Assembly: GCA_903836945.1 (NCBI GenBank)
Contig: CAILSO010000008.1
Coordinates: 33,913-97,912 of the forward strand
Direction: 5' to 3'
Length of the DNA: 64,000 bases
Origin: an uncultured Actinomycetes bacterium
Lineage (GTDB): Bacteria; Actinomycetota; Actinomycetes; Nanopelagicales; Nanopelagicaceae
The position numbers were made by a program, and so were the translations under genes. The notes beneath the pieces were generated by a model, which saw only the letters and a list, made by a program, of their open reading frames with translations, made no database searches and was not told the DNA's origin. This document shows, piece by piece, positions 55,606 to 63,387 of this stretch. Numbering within the stretch: the first letter of the stretch is position 1; the number at the start of each line of letters is the position of its first letter.

Positions 55606-56529
55606 GTGCTCGCACTCCTAGCTCCAGGTCAAGGTTCGCAAACGCCAGGCTTCCTAGCGCCTTGGATCGCCTCGGATCTTGCCTCCTCTCTTATTAATAA
55701 GTGGTCAGAGATCACCGGATTAGATTTAGTAAAGCTTGGAACCAGCGCAAGCGCCGATGAAATTAGAGATACTGCCAATGCCCAACCCCTATTAGTTGCC
55801 GGTGGGTTGCTTGGCGCGGGTTGGTTATTTGAAGGAGATTATTCAACGCTTTCATACTTTGCTGGCCACTCGGTTGGTGAGATTACGGTGGCAGGAATCG
55901 CCCAAGTTATCGACGCGCAGGTGGCGATGAAATTAGTTCGCACGCGCGGATTAGAAATGGCAAAGGCGGCGCAAGGAACCAATACCGGAATGTCAGCTGT
56001 GCTTGGTGGTGAACGAGATGTGGTTGTTGCGGCGATTAACGCACTTGGCTTAACCGCGGCAAATGAGAATGGCGCTGGGCAAATTGTTGCTGCAGGTGCA
56101 CTAGATGCGCTCGCAAAGTTAGCCGAGAACGCACCAGAAGATTCGCGCGTGCGCCCCCTTGCCGTTTCTGGCGCATTTCATACTTCAACAATGCAACCGG
56201 CTGTTCCAGTACTTGCAGCTTTAGCAAAAGATGTCGAAGCTAAAGATCCATTACTTCCTTTCATCTCTAATAAAGATGGTGCAGTTGTTGAAAATGGCCG
56301 CGATGTCTTAGACCGTATCGTCGGACAAATTGCCGGGCCGGTTCGTTGGGATTTATGTATGACGACGATGGTTCAACTTGGAGTAACAGGAATAATTGAA
56401 TTACCACCAGCTGGGACTCTTGCCGGTTTAGTAAAGCGCGCTGCGCCTGAGATTGAAACTTTTGCGCTTAAAACTCCAGAAGATATTCCCGCAGCTAGAG
56501 AATTCGCCGCAAAACATGGTGGTAAATAA
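55606..56529 (+). CDS. fabD: Malonyl-CoA-ACP transacylase
   Basis: 307 residues; moves malonyl groups from CoA to ACP for fatty-acid elongation. The opening LALLAPGQGSQTPGF, the nucleophile serine in FAGHSVGEITVAG near 88, the partner histidine in VSGAFHTSTMQ near 190 and the C-terminal ELPPAGTLAGLVKR near 265 are all intact. GTG start at 55606. It overlaps fabH (TAATG) and leads the fabD-fabH-acpP-fabF operon. Confidence 0.95.
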   Translation: MLALLAPGQGSQTPGFLAPWIASDLASSLINKWSEITGLDLVKLGTSASADEIRDTANAQPLLVAGGLLGAGWLFEGDYSTLSYFAGHSVGEITVAGIAQVIDAQVAMKLVRTRGLEMAKAAQGTNTGMSAVLGGERDVVVAAINALGLTAANENGAGQIVAAGALDALAKLAENAPEDSRVRPLAVSGAFHTSTMQPAVPVLAALAKDVEAKDPLLPFISNKDGAVVENGRDVLDRIVGQIAGPVRWDLCMTTMVQLGVTGIIELPPAGTLAGLVKRAAPEIETFALKTPEDIPAAREFAAKHGGK

Positions 56530-57551
56530 TGGCCTTGAATTTCACGCCCCCAACACAAAATGCGCGAATTCTCTCGGTTGGTGCTTATCGCCCACCACGC
56601 ATTGTTCCTAATTCGGAGATTGTTGATCGCATCGAATCTAGCGATGAATGGATTCAACAGCGCACTGGAATTCAAACTCGTCACATTGCAGCTGCCGATG
56701 AATCACTAATAGATATGGCAACCAAGGCCGCGACGCAGGCAATCTCCCGAGCCGGACTTACCGCTGATCAAATTGACGCAGTTATCTTTGCAACCATCTC
56801 TTATCCATATCAAGCCCCATCTGCCGCGACTGAATTACTTATTAGATTGGGCAATACCAAAGCCGCCGCCTTTGATATCTCTGCTGCATGTGCTGGTTTT
56901 TGCTATGGCGTAGCGCTTGCAACAGATATGGTCCAAGCAAAGACTTCCAATAATGTTTTGGTAATTGGTGGCGAAAAACTATCTGACTTCACCGATCCGG
57001 ATGATCGTGCTACGGCATTTATCTTCGCCGATGGTGCTGGCGCCGTTGTGATTGGTCCTTCTCAAGATGTTGGCATCGGCCCAACGATTTGGGGCGCTAA
57101 TGCTGAAACCAGAGAAGCAATCACTCTGGAACCTTCTTATCTAGATTATAAAAATAATCCAGGCAAGACTGATCTGGGTTGGCCAAATATTTCCCAGCAA
57201 GGTCAGACCGTATTTCGTTGGGCGGTATATGAGATCGCGCCAATCGCACTTCGCGCACTTGAAGCCGCTGGACTTACTGTTGATAACTTGGCTGCCTTTA
57301 TTCCACACCAAGCAAATGAGCGAATTATTGATTCGCTAGTAAAATCTATGAAATTGCCAGATTCGGTTGCTATCGCTCGCGATATCCGCACAACTGGTAA
57401 TACTTCCGCTGCCTCAATCCCGCTAGCGATGGACGCGCTTTTAAAAGAGCGCCCAGAACTCCACGGTAAGAGCGCACTTCTCGTAGGATTTGGCGCAGGG
57501 CTTGTATATGCCGGCCAAGTAGTTGAACTTCCACCCGTACCAAAGCAGTAA
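56529..57551 (+). CDS. fabH: 3-oxoacyl-ACP synthase III
   Basis: 340 residues; condenses an acyl-CoA primer with malonyl-ACP to start fatty-acid synthesis. The catalytic triad is visible: Cys in DISAACAGFCYG near 120, His in FIPHQANERIID near 259, Asn in TTGNTSAASIPLA near 290. In actinobacteria this enzyme often takes branched primers; primer choice cannot be read here. Its TAA stop lies inside an 11-bp tandem repeat. Confidence 0.96.
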   Translation: MALNFTPPTQNARILSVGAYRPPRIVPNSEIVDRIESSDEWIQQRTGIQTRHIAAADESLIDMATKAATQAISRAGLTADQIDAVIFATISYPYQAPSAATELLIRLGNTKAAAFDISAACAGFCYGVALATDMVQAKTSNNVLVIGGEKLSDFTDPDDRATAFIFADGAGAVVIGPSQDVGIGPTIWGANAETREAITLEPSYLDYKNNPGKTDLGWPNISQQGQTVFRWAVYEIAPIALRALEAAGLTVDNLAAFIPHQANERIIDSLVKSMKLPDSVAIARDIRTTGNTSAASIPLAMDALLKERPELHGKSALLVGFGAGLVYAGQVVELPPVPKQ

Positions 57552-57576
57552 CTAAGCAGTAACTAAGCAGTAAATA
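57544..57576. repeat. 11-bp tandem repeat, three copies, at the end of fabH
   Basis: AGCAGTAACTA occurs twice exactly (57544, 57555) and a third time with one change (57566). The fabH stop codon is in the first unit, so copies do not alter the protein but do change the fabH-acpP distance. Confidence 0.9.
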
Positions 57577-57609
57577 CAAAAGTAATAAAGAAAACAAAGG
57601 AGCAAAACA

Positions 57610-57858
57610 ATGGCACTAACCCAAGATGCAGTACTCGCAGGAATCAAAGAGATCGTTGTTGAAGTTGCAGGAATTGATGCAAATCTAATTGCAATGGATA
57701 AGAAGTTCTCTGATGACCTAGATGTTGACTCACTCAGCATGGTTGAAGTTGTCGTTGCTGCTGAAGAAAAGTTCGGCGTAAAGATTCCTGATGAAGAAGT
57801 TACCAAGATGGCAACAGTTGGCGATGCCGTTAACTTCATCGTTGCAAACGGTAAGTAA
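57610..57858 (+). CDS. acpP: Acyl carrier protein
   Basis: 82 residues with the phosphopantetheine attachment site Ser41 in DLDVDSLSMVEVV. It carries growing acyl chains and is probably the substrate of FabD, FabH, FabF and the desaturase. AAAGGAG lies 7 bases upstream of the ATG, the only strong Shine-Dalgarno in this operon, consistent with high expression. Confidence 0.97.
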   Translation: MALTQDAVLAGIKEIVVEVAGIDANLIAMDKKFSDDLDVDSLSMVEVVVAAEEKFGVKIPDEEVTKMATVGDAVNFIVANGK

Positions 57859-57885
57859 TTAGTTAGCTAACGATTACTTTTTAAA

Positions 57886-59133
57886 ATGACTCAAAGACGC
57901 CGCGTTGTTGTAACTGGGCTCGGAGCCACAACTCCTCTTGGAGGCGATGTCCCTACTACTTGGGCCAACCTCCTTGCTGGAAAGAGTGGCGTGCGCAAAC
58001 TTGAAGATGAGTGGGCGCAAGATGCCGCAGTTACCTTCGCAGCGCGAGTTGCCGTAGAGCCTTCTGAAGTTATGGAGCGCGTAGAAATTCGTCGCTTGGA
58101 TCGATCAGAACAATTTGCGGTAATTGCAGCACGTGAAGCTTGGAAAGATGCCGGTTCGCCAGATGATATTGATAAAGAGCGCCTTGGCGTAGTTATCGCA
58201 TCTGGCATCGGTGGCGTCATAACTTTGCTTGATCAATACGATGTTTTAAAAACTAAAGGCGCGCGAATGGTTTCACCACATACCGTTCCGATGTTGATGC
58301 CAAATGGTCCAGCTGCAAATGTTGGTCTGGAATTAAAGGCAAAGGCTGGCGTTCACACTCCAGTTTCCGCTTGTGCTTCAGGTGCCGAAGCTGCCGGATA
58401 TGCACTAGAAATGATTAGAAATAATCGCGCAGATATTGTTGTGACAGGTGGCGTTGAAGCTGCAATCCATCTACTTCCAATGTCTGGCTTTGCGTCGATG
58501 AAAGCACTTTCAACTCGCAATGATGATCCAGCCAAGGCATCTCGTCCTTATGACAAAGACCGCGATGGCTTTGTATTAGGCGAAGGTGGCGGCGTCCTTG
58601 TCTTTGAAGAACTAGAACATGCCAAAGCCCGCGGGGCCAAGATTTATGCCGAAGTTATGGGACAAGGTTTAACTTCAGATGGTTATCACATAGCCGCCCC
58701 AGATCCAGATGGTGCTGGAGTTACTCGCGCTGTTAAATTTGCGTTGCAAGATGCTGGCATTCCACTGTCGGAAATTGTTCATTTAAATGCCCACGCAACT
58801 TCAACCCCGGCTGGCGATGTTGCTGAAGCTAATGCACTTGCCAACGCACTGGGCTCAGATATTTCTCACGTAGCCGTCTCTGCCACTAAATCAATGACCG
58901 GACACTTATTAGGTGGCGCCGGTGCTATCGAATCAATTTTCTGCGTACTTGCGATGTATCACCACAAGGCTCCCCCAACAATTAATATTGAAAACTTAGA
59001 TGAGGCAGTAACAGTAGATGTGGTTCGCGATGTGCCACGCGACCTGCCTGCAGGTTCTATCGCTTGCTTAAATGATTCATTTGGCTTTGGTGGCCATAAC
59101 GTCGTTCTGGTCTTTCGTTCTTACGAAGGCTAA
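57886..59133 (+). CDS. fabF: 3-oxoacyl-ACP synthase II (FabF/KasA type)
   Basis: 415 residues; elongates acyl-ACP by decarboxylative condensation. The catalytic Cys is in TPVSACASGAEA near 163, with His in LNAHATSTPAGD near 302 and KSMTGHLLGGAGA near 338. FVLGEGGGVLVFEE is near 228. It is last in the fab operon, the same order as mycobacterial fabD-acpM-kasA with fabH added. No Shine-Dalgarno was seen; the start follows acpP by 27 bases. Confidence 0.96.
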   Translation: MTQRRRVVVTGLGATTPLGGDVPTTWANLLAGKSGVRKLEDEWAQDAAVTFAARVAVEPSEVMERVEIRRLDRSEQFAVIAAREAWKDAGSPDDIDKERLGVVIASGIGGVITLLDQYDVLKTKGARMVSPHTVPMLMPNGPAANVGLELKAKAGVHTPVSACASGAEAAGYALEMIRNNRADIVVTGGVEAAIHLLPMSGFASMKALSTRNDDPAKASRPYDKDRDGFVLGEGGGVLVFEELEHAKARGAKIYAEVMGQGLTSDGYHIAAPDPDGAGVTRAVKFALQDAGIPLSEIVHLNAHATSTPAGDVAEANALANALGSDISHVAVSATKSMTGHLLGGAGAIESIFCVLAMYHHKAPPTINIENLDEAVTVDVVRDVPRDLPAGSIACLNDSFGFGGHNVVLVFRSYEG

Positions 59134-59136
59134 TAC

Positions 59137-59611
59137 TTAGCGAGTTCCAATTCGCTTTCCAACCGTTACATATTTGACGGTGCTTGAGCTGTTCACGCTT
59201 GCTGGATAGGTAGGAGCAAAGTTTGCCGTAAGTGCGCGCTGACCTTGAATCAATATTTTCCAGCTACAGGTAGCTGCTGAATTTGAAAGAGTTCGGGCAG
59301 AACATCTAGTTATGGCCTTGCCATTATCTAAGAATGTAACCGTGCCAGCCGGAGTGAGCGGTGAAGATACCGTCGCGGTAATTGTTACCGTGGTTAATTT
59401 TGCAATACTTCCAGAAATAGAAATCGCAACGGTGGATGTCTCAGTAGTCGTAGAACTATTTGTTACCGCCTGCGAGGCAAGGCTAGCCGCTTCATTCCCG
59501 GCTAGATCCAGTCGCCGTAACAGTCGGAGCAGCTAAGGCGTAATTAAAATTTAGATACGAAAATAGGAAGGCAAGTATTGTTGCGTAGCTTTTAAAACTT
59601 ACCTTCTTCAC
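59137..59611 (-). pseudogene. Frameshifted secreted Ig-like surface protein
   Basis: From GTG at 59611 the frame gives MKKVSFKSYATILAFLF, a hydrophobic signal peptide ending ALA-A near 33, then PTVTATG and a stop. One base shifted, the sequence goes on DLAGNEAAS, completing the typical Ig-like VTATDLAGN motif, and continues to a stop at 59137 through an Ig-like domain (VTFLDNGKAITRC, ATCSWKILIQGQRALTANF). The shift is an extra G (C on plus) at 59508-59509. The remaining protein would be only ~158 residues. It closely resembles the C-terminus of the protein at 61442-62800. This explains the otherwise gene-free stretch after fabF. Confidence 0.7.
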
Positions 59612-59628
59612 TTACTTATTTTAAAGCT

Positions 59629-60384
59629 TTACTTACTTACTTTAAAACTCACCGAGACGGTTACGGTAACGGTCTTTGGGATCGTGGTCGTGTCATACAT
59701 GCCACCGGCCGAGGTATCCACTGAATCTGGTGCGGTTACTTGAACCGGGCCGCTGGTTACGGCAAGGACGGGGCCGAGTTTGGAACCGACCGCCTTGGTA
59801 ATTGATTGGGCGCGAAGCTTGGCATCGACCATCGCATCGGCCAAAAGTTGTGGCCGCAGGGCCGCTAGATTTGAAACATAGAACTGAGGGCCACCGTTAT
59901 TAATATTTACGCCAGTCTGCAGCAATGTTCCAAAGCCATTTGAAAGAGACTTAATTAAATTAACGTTCTTAGAACGTACGGTTACATTTTGATATGCCTG
60001 GTAAGCCAAAATTTTTCCAGTTGGATTTCCATTTAAGTATTGTGGAACGGCATTTGTACTAACGCCACCGACTTCAATTCCAGTGATTGGAATACCGCCA
60101 TCGGTTAAATACTTTGAAAGTGCCTTAACGCTTGAATCTACTTTGGCTACGGCGGTTGCAACTTGTGGCGATGATTCCTGAATATTTAGATTCCAAACGG
60201 CATTATCTGCAATCGCATTTGTTCGTGCTTGTCCGGTAACAGTTATTGAATTTCCGGCCTTGGCGGATAATCCATTTCCGACAAAGTTAAGACCTTCAAC
60301 TAAGCCGCCAGAAATAATTGCCGCGGCAATTACGATGGCAATATATTTCTTGGAAAAGGTCTTCTTATTCTCGGTTTCGCTCAT
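59629..60384 (-). CDS. SIMPL-domain (DUF541) protein
   Basis: 251 residues. A short cytoplasmic start is followed by one transmembrane helix or uncleaved signal anchor (YIAIVIAAAIISGGLVEGL, about 14-32), then a SIMPL domain (SITVTGQARTNAIADNAVWNLNI near 47, by position; AYQAYQNVTVRSKNV near 127; LADAMVDAKLRAQSITKAVGSKLG near 180). This envelope family (YggE, BP26) is linked to oxidative-stress tolerance, with no defined reaction. TAGTAT lies 6 bases before the ATG. It is followed by a run of GTAAGTAAGT-type repeats and then the Ig-like pseudogene. Confidence 0.88.
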   Translation of the reverse strand: MSETENKKTFSKKYIAIVIAAAIISGGLVEGLNFVGNGLSAKAGNSITVTGQARTNAIADNAVWNLNIQESSPQVATAVAKVDSSVKALSKYLTDGGIPITGIEVGGVSTNAVPQYLNGNPTGKILAYQAYQNVTVRSKNVNLIKSLSNGFGTLLQTGVNINNGGPQFYVSNLAALRPQLLADAMVDAKLRAQSITKAVGSKLGPVLAVTSGPVQVTAPDSVDTSAGGMYDTTTIPKTVTVTVSVSFKVSK

Positions 60385-60386
60385 AA

Positions 60387-60887
60387 CTAGATACTAGCGA
60401 CTTTACCTGTGGGCAAGGCATCAATCCCCCGCCGGTAGCACTCAAGTTCAGTGTCCCAGGCTGTACCAAGGGCCAGAGAGATGGTTTCGCGAAGAGTTTC
60501 AAAGCTCTTGCAAGTTTCAAGAGTGGTCATCAATCGATTCTCATGAATCATGATGTCACCAGTTGAAGAAGTAACTGCTTGATGCAATCCAAGTGATGGT
60601 GTGCAGCGGTAGAAGACTCCCTCGCCTGAGCTAGCCGAAAATTCACGAACCTCAAAACGAAGGTAATGCCATGACTTTAAAGTTGAGGCTAATTTTGATG
60701 CAACCGGTTTAACTTCCCGCCACTGCAATTGGGTGGCCATGGTTCCGGCAGCAAGAAGTTGTGGTTGCCATTCCAGATCAACTGGATAGCCAAAGATCTC
60801 ATTTAGCGACCATTGGATATGGCGAAGCAGCGCCTTGGGCGCAGAATAGATACGAAGATCTCCCGATAGGAGATTTGCATGTTGCAT
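60387..60887 (-). CDS. DUF3145 family protein
   Basis: 166 residues, the standard size for DUF3145, a family found almost only in Actinobacteria. Segments: GDLRIYSAPKALLRHIQW near 10, WREVKPVASKLASTLKSWHYLRFEV near 53 (by position), GEGVFYRCTPSLGLHQA near 88, ALGTAWDTELECYRRGIDALP near 140. It is soluble, with no known function. ATG at 60887 was chosen over upstream starts because AGAGAGAA precedes it and the family starts here. Confidence 0.88.
   Translation of the reverse strand: MQHANLLSGDLRIYSAPKALLRHIQWSLNEIFGYPVDLEWQPQLLAAGTMATQLQWREVKPVASKLASTLKSWHYLRFEVREFSASSGEGVFYRCTPSLGLHQAVTSSTGDIMIHENRLMTTLETCKSFETLRETISLALGTAWDTELECYRRGIDALPTGKVASI
60391..60396 (-). promoter_or_regulatory. -10 element of the SIMPL-protein gene
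   Basis: TAGTAT on the minus strand, 6 bases before the ATG at 60384; it lies within the last codons of the DUF3145 gene. Confidence 0.4.
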
Positions 60888-61159
60888 AGAAGTTCTCTCT
60901 TTATTGCTCGGTAAGGCTGCCTTGGTGCGACCTTCCCCAGTCCACCATCGCCGAACTTTGAGCGTTGAAATCAACTTCTATCGCAATTATGGTCCTTTCA
61001 ACCGACATTTGGCTAGTCCGATTACCTGCGAAAACTCCGTTACACTTGGAAACAGTCCGACGCTTGGCAGTACCCGTTCACTCGGTAAATCTGTACAGAG
61101 GAAGACCGGTACCTAAGGAATTCTTAAGTACCAACATTTACCGTAAGGAAAAAAGCTAC
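60888..61159. promoter_or_regulatory. Divergent promoter region and csp leader
   Basis: A 272-base gap between the DUF3145 gene (minus) and csp (plus). No ORF with family support was seen. A near-perfect hairpin, GGTACCTAAGG.. with ..TTAAGTACC, lies at 61108-61132, about 28 bases before the csp ATG, and AAGGAA serves as Shine-Dalgarno. Long structured leaders are usual for cold-shock genes and may act as thermosensors; this is an inference. Confidence 0.45.
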
Positions 61160-61363
61160 ATGGCAACAGGTACAGTTAAGTGGTTCAACTCTGAAAAGGG
61201 TTTTGGTTTCATTGCAGTTGATGGTGGCGGACAAGATGTATTCGTTCACTACTCAGCAATTCAAGGCAATGGCTACAAGTCTCTAGATGAGGGTCAAGCC
61301 GTGACTTTCGAAGTCGTACAAGGTCCTAAGGGTCCTCAGGCTGACGCAGTTAATCCTGCTTAA
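61160..61363 (+). CDS. csp: Cold-shock protein (CspA family)
   Basis: 67 residues, a single cold-shock domain. RNP1 KGFGFIAV near 15 and RNP2 VFVHYSAI near 31 are intact. It binds single-stranded RNA and DNA and acts as an RNA chaperone. The frame is open far upstream, but family length and the AAGGAA motif fix the ATG at 61160. A strong terminator follows, so the gene is monocistronic. Confidence 0.96.
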   Translation: MATGTVKWFNSEKGFGFIAVDGGGQDVFVHYSAIQGNGYKSLDEGQAVTFEVVQGPKGPQADAVNPA

Positions 61364-61376
61364 TCGCTAACAATTA

Positions 61377-61420
61377 AAAGCCCTGCCAAATCTCTTCGGA
61401 GAAATTGGTGGGGCTTTTTT
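61377..61420 (+). terminator. Rho-independent terminator after csp
   Basis: AAAGCCC at 61377-61383 pairs with GGGCTTT at 61411-61417, extended inward by G-U pairs and a TCTC-TTCG-GAGA tetraloop hairpin, followed by a T run. Confidence 0.92.
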
Positions 61421-61430
61421 AATTCCCCGA

Positions 61431-61436
61431 TAAAAT
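61431..61436 (+). promoter_or_regulatory. -10 element of the FN3/Ig protein gene
   Basis: TAAAAT, 5 bases before the GTG at 61442, immediately behind the csp terminator. Confidence 0.4.
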
Positions 61437-61441
61437 AAACC

Positions 61442-62800
61442 GTGCACTCCTCATTTGTAAAAACTCTAGTTGGCTTTATAGCCATTGTGAGTGCGCAATT
61501 ACTTTTTATTTCACCAGCGCAAGCAGCTTCAACTTTTCCAACCGCGCCACAGTCTGTAACCGCTAGGCCTGGTCCAGCTTCACTGACTCTAAATTGGTCA
61601 GCCCCGAGCGATACCGCTACAGGAATAACTTATTACATTGTGCAGTATTCCACTGATGGCTCAAATTGGAACACGGCGTCTTCTACTATTGCAGGATCCG
61701 CAACTTCGTTCACTATTTCAAATCTCAGTGTAAACACTCCTTACTACACGCGTATTGCGGCCTTAGCGTCAACAAATCAGGGACCGTACGGTTACCCTTG
61801 GACCAAAATATATGGGGTTAACTCTGCATATAGAGATTCAAATGGTCATATCCAATACCAAACGGGATATGGAATAGCAACTGGCGATACGGCAACATCA
61901 CTTACTAATTCTGCTTTTACAAGAGTGCGTTACAAAATGCAAACGACTATATCCTCTACTTCTTCATGGGCCGATGTTGATTTCGCAAAATGGGACACCC
62001 AAACCAATGTTTCAAATTCTACAAACCCAACCTTCACAGTTCCTGGTGCTTCACTATCCACAATTCAAGTTCCAACGACAAATTCGACTAATAATCTTTC
62101 GGCGAGCGAACAAATAACCGTAAAGACGAATGTTTCAGATCTGACAGTAAATTCCTCCCTATCTTCTTTGGTTAGATTTGGGAAAAATGGCCGACTCGAA
62201 AATTGGCCTTGGAATTACACAACAAATGTAACTGGAATAACTCCAGCGGGAAACGGCAGTTATTATGATGCTGATGATTCGCCAGCCATGAGTGCCGGTT
62301 ATGGAAGCTTTCAGGTATTTGACGTAACTTCGAGCCCAGGTTCTACTATTTTTGTCTGGAACGATCAGTCAGCTTCAGCGCCTGATGTGGGATATGGAGA
62401 TTACGGAACCGCTGGTTCTTCCCATATTGACTGGACTTTTTCGCAATCTTTCATTTCCGGATCCTCCTTACTTTTAGAGATTTTTGTGAACACACCAATA
62501 TCTACAAATTTCCAAGGCACTGGAACGGTGGCAATAAATACCATTTCTGGTTCCATAAATAAACGAACAACCAAGGCCATAACAGCCAATACTGCCGGGC
62601 CAGGATATGTGACCTTTTATTTCAATGGTCGAAAGGTAGCGAACTGCATAAATGTTCCAACCGTCGCTAACGTTGCAACGTGTAATTGGCGTCCAATAAT
62701 TACCGGCCAACAAACTCTTTCCGCCTCATTCACCTCAAGTGATGGAAGTTATACAGCGGCAAATTCAACAACCCTGAATGCCACGGCGAAGAAACGTTAA
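61442..62800 (+). CDS. Secreted fibronectin-III and Ig-like protein
   Basis: 452 residues. A signal peptide (TLVGFIAIVSAQLLFISPAQA, cleavage after AQA near 29) is followed by an FN3 domain (PQSVTARPGPASLTLNWSAPS near 36 to about 120), a Ser/Thr/Asn-rich middle with no recognised fold (about 125-370) and a C-terminal Ig-like domain (GYVTFYFNGRKVANC, ATCNWRPIITGQQTLSASF). It ends AKKR without an LPXTG or membrane anchor. Likely exported and cell-associated; ligand unknown. Its Ig end is paralogous to the pseudogene at 59137-59611. GTG start. Its 3' end overlaps the convergent M23 gene by 4 bases. Confidence 0.82.
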   Translation: MHSSFVKTLVGFIAIVSAQLLFISPAQAASTFPTAPQSVTARPGPASLTLNWSAPSDTATGITYYIVQYSTDGSNWNTASSTIAGSATSFTISNLSVNTPYYTRIAALASTNQGPYGYPWTKIYGVNSAYRDSNGHIQYQTGYGIATGDTATSLTNSAFTRVRYKMQTTISSTSSWADVDFAKWDTQTNVSNSTNPTFTVPGASLSTIQVPTTNSTNNLSASEQITVKTNVSDLTVNSSLSSLVRFGKNGRLENWPWNYTTNVTGITPAGNGSYYDADDSPAMSAGYGSFQVFDVTSSPGSTIFVWNDQSASAPDVGYGDYGTAGSSHIDWTFSQSFISGSSLLLEIFVNTPISTNFQGTGTVAINTISGSINKRTTKAITANTAGPGYVTFYFNGRKVANCINVPTVANVATCNWRPIITGQQTLSASFTSSDGSYTAANSTTLNATAKKR

Positions 62801-63387
62801 TACCCAACTTGTTTTGGAACGGTACCCTTTTTCTTCTCTAAAGCCTTAACACCACTTAGCGGGCTCTTATCGATACCAGATTTCCAGGCATCTAAATATG
62901 GCCATGGATATAACTCGCCGCGTCTGACCCACCAAATTCCTTTTGTTGTTGGCCAACTAATTCCAAAATGTAGATGAGGCGTAGTTCCTTTAGCATCACC
63001 ACTATCGCCTGTCTTGGCAATCAAGTCACCAACGTTTACTCGCACACCACTTGTTACCGTCTCTGGTATAAAGGAGAGGTGCGAGCCGTAATATCTAACT
63101 CCATCGTCACCGATCATGGAAACAGATAGCCCTCCACGATCAGCGCCAAGGTCGGTCTTCCATTTAAATCGATCGACGCGATTTACTTCATCGATCACTC
63201 CGGATGTCGGTGCGACAAAAGCACAACCAATGTGGGTAATGATGTCGGTTGCTGGGTAATTGTGATGAGAATGGGCGTAGGTGTATTTACAACCCTGAAT
63301 AGGAAAGGTGTAGATGGGTGCGGCTTGTGAGTTAGAGACAAAACCAAGCATCAATAGAAAGGCTAGAGAAAATACGCGGGTTTTCAT
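62797..63387 (-). CDS. M23-family peptidoglycan endopeptidase (LytM-like)
   Basis: 196 residues with a signal peptide (VFSLAFLLMLGFVSNSQA, cleavage near 22) and one M23 domain. The zinc-binding residues are in HHNYPATDI near 41-49 and HLHFG near 145; VNVGDLIAKTGDSGDAKG near 120 is typical. It probably cuts stem-peptide cross-links during wall remodelling. ATG at 63387 overlaps the stop of the collagen-like gene (TGATG), so the two are translationally coupled. Two Cys residues near 33 and 56 may form a disulfide. Confidence 0.9.
   Translation of the reverse strand: MKTRVFSLAFLLMLGFVSNSQAAPIYTFPIQGCKYTYAHSHHNYPATDIITHIGCAFVAPTSGVIDEVNRVDRFKWKTDLGADRGGLSVSMIGDDGVRYYGSHLSFIPETVTSGVRVNVGDLIAKTGDSGDAKGTTPHLHFGISWPTTKGIWWVRRGELYPWPYLDAWKSGIDKSPLSGVKALEKKKGTVPKQVGY

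Noticed and set aside
59312..59536. Plus-strand 74-residue frame with hydrophobic valine-rich repeats
   Set aside because: It is antisense to the Ig-like pseudogene, whose minus-strand frame has recognisable domain motifs.
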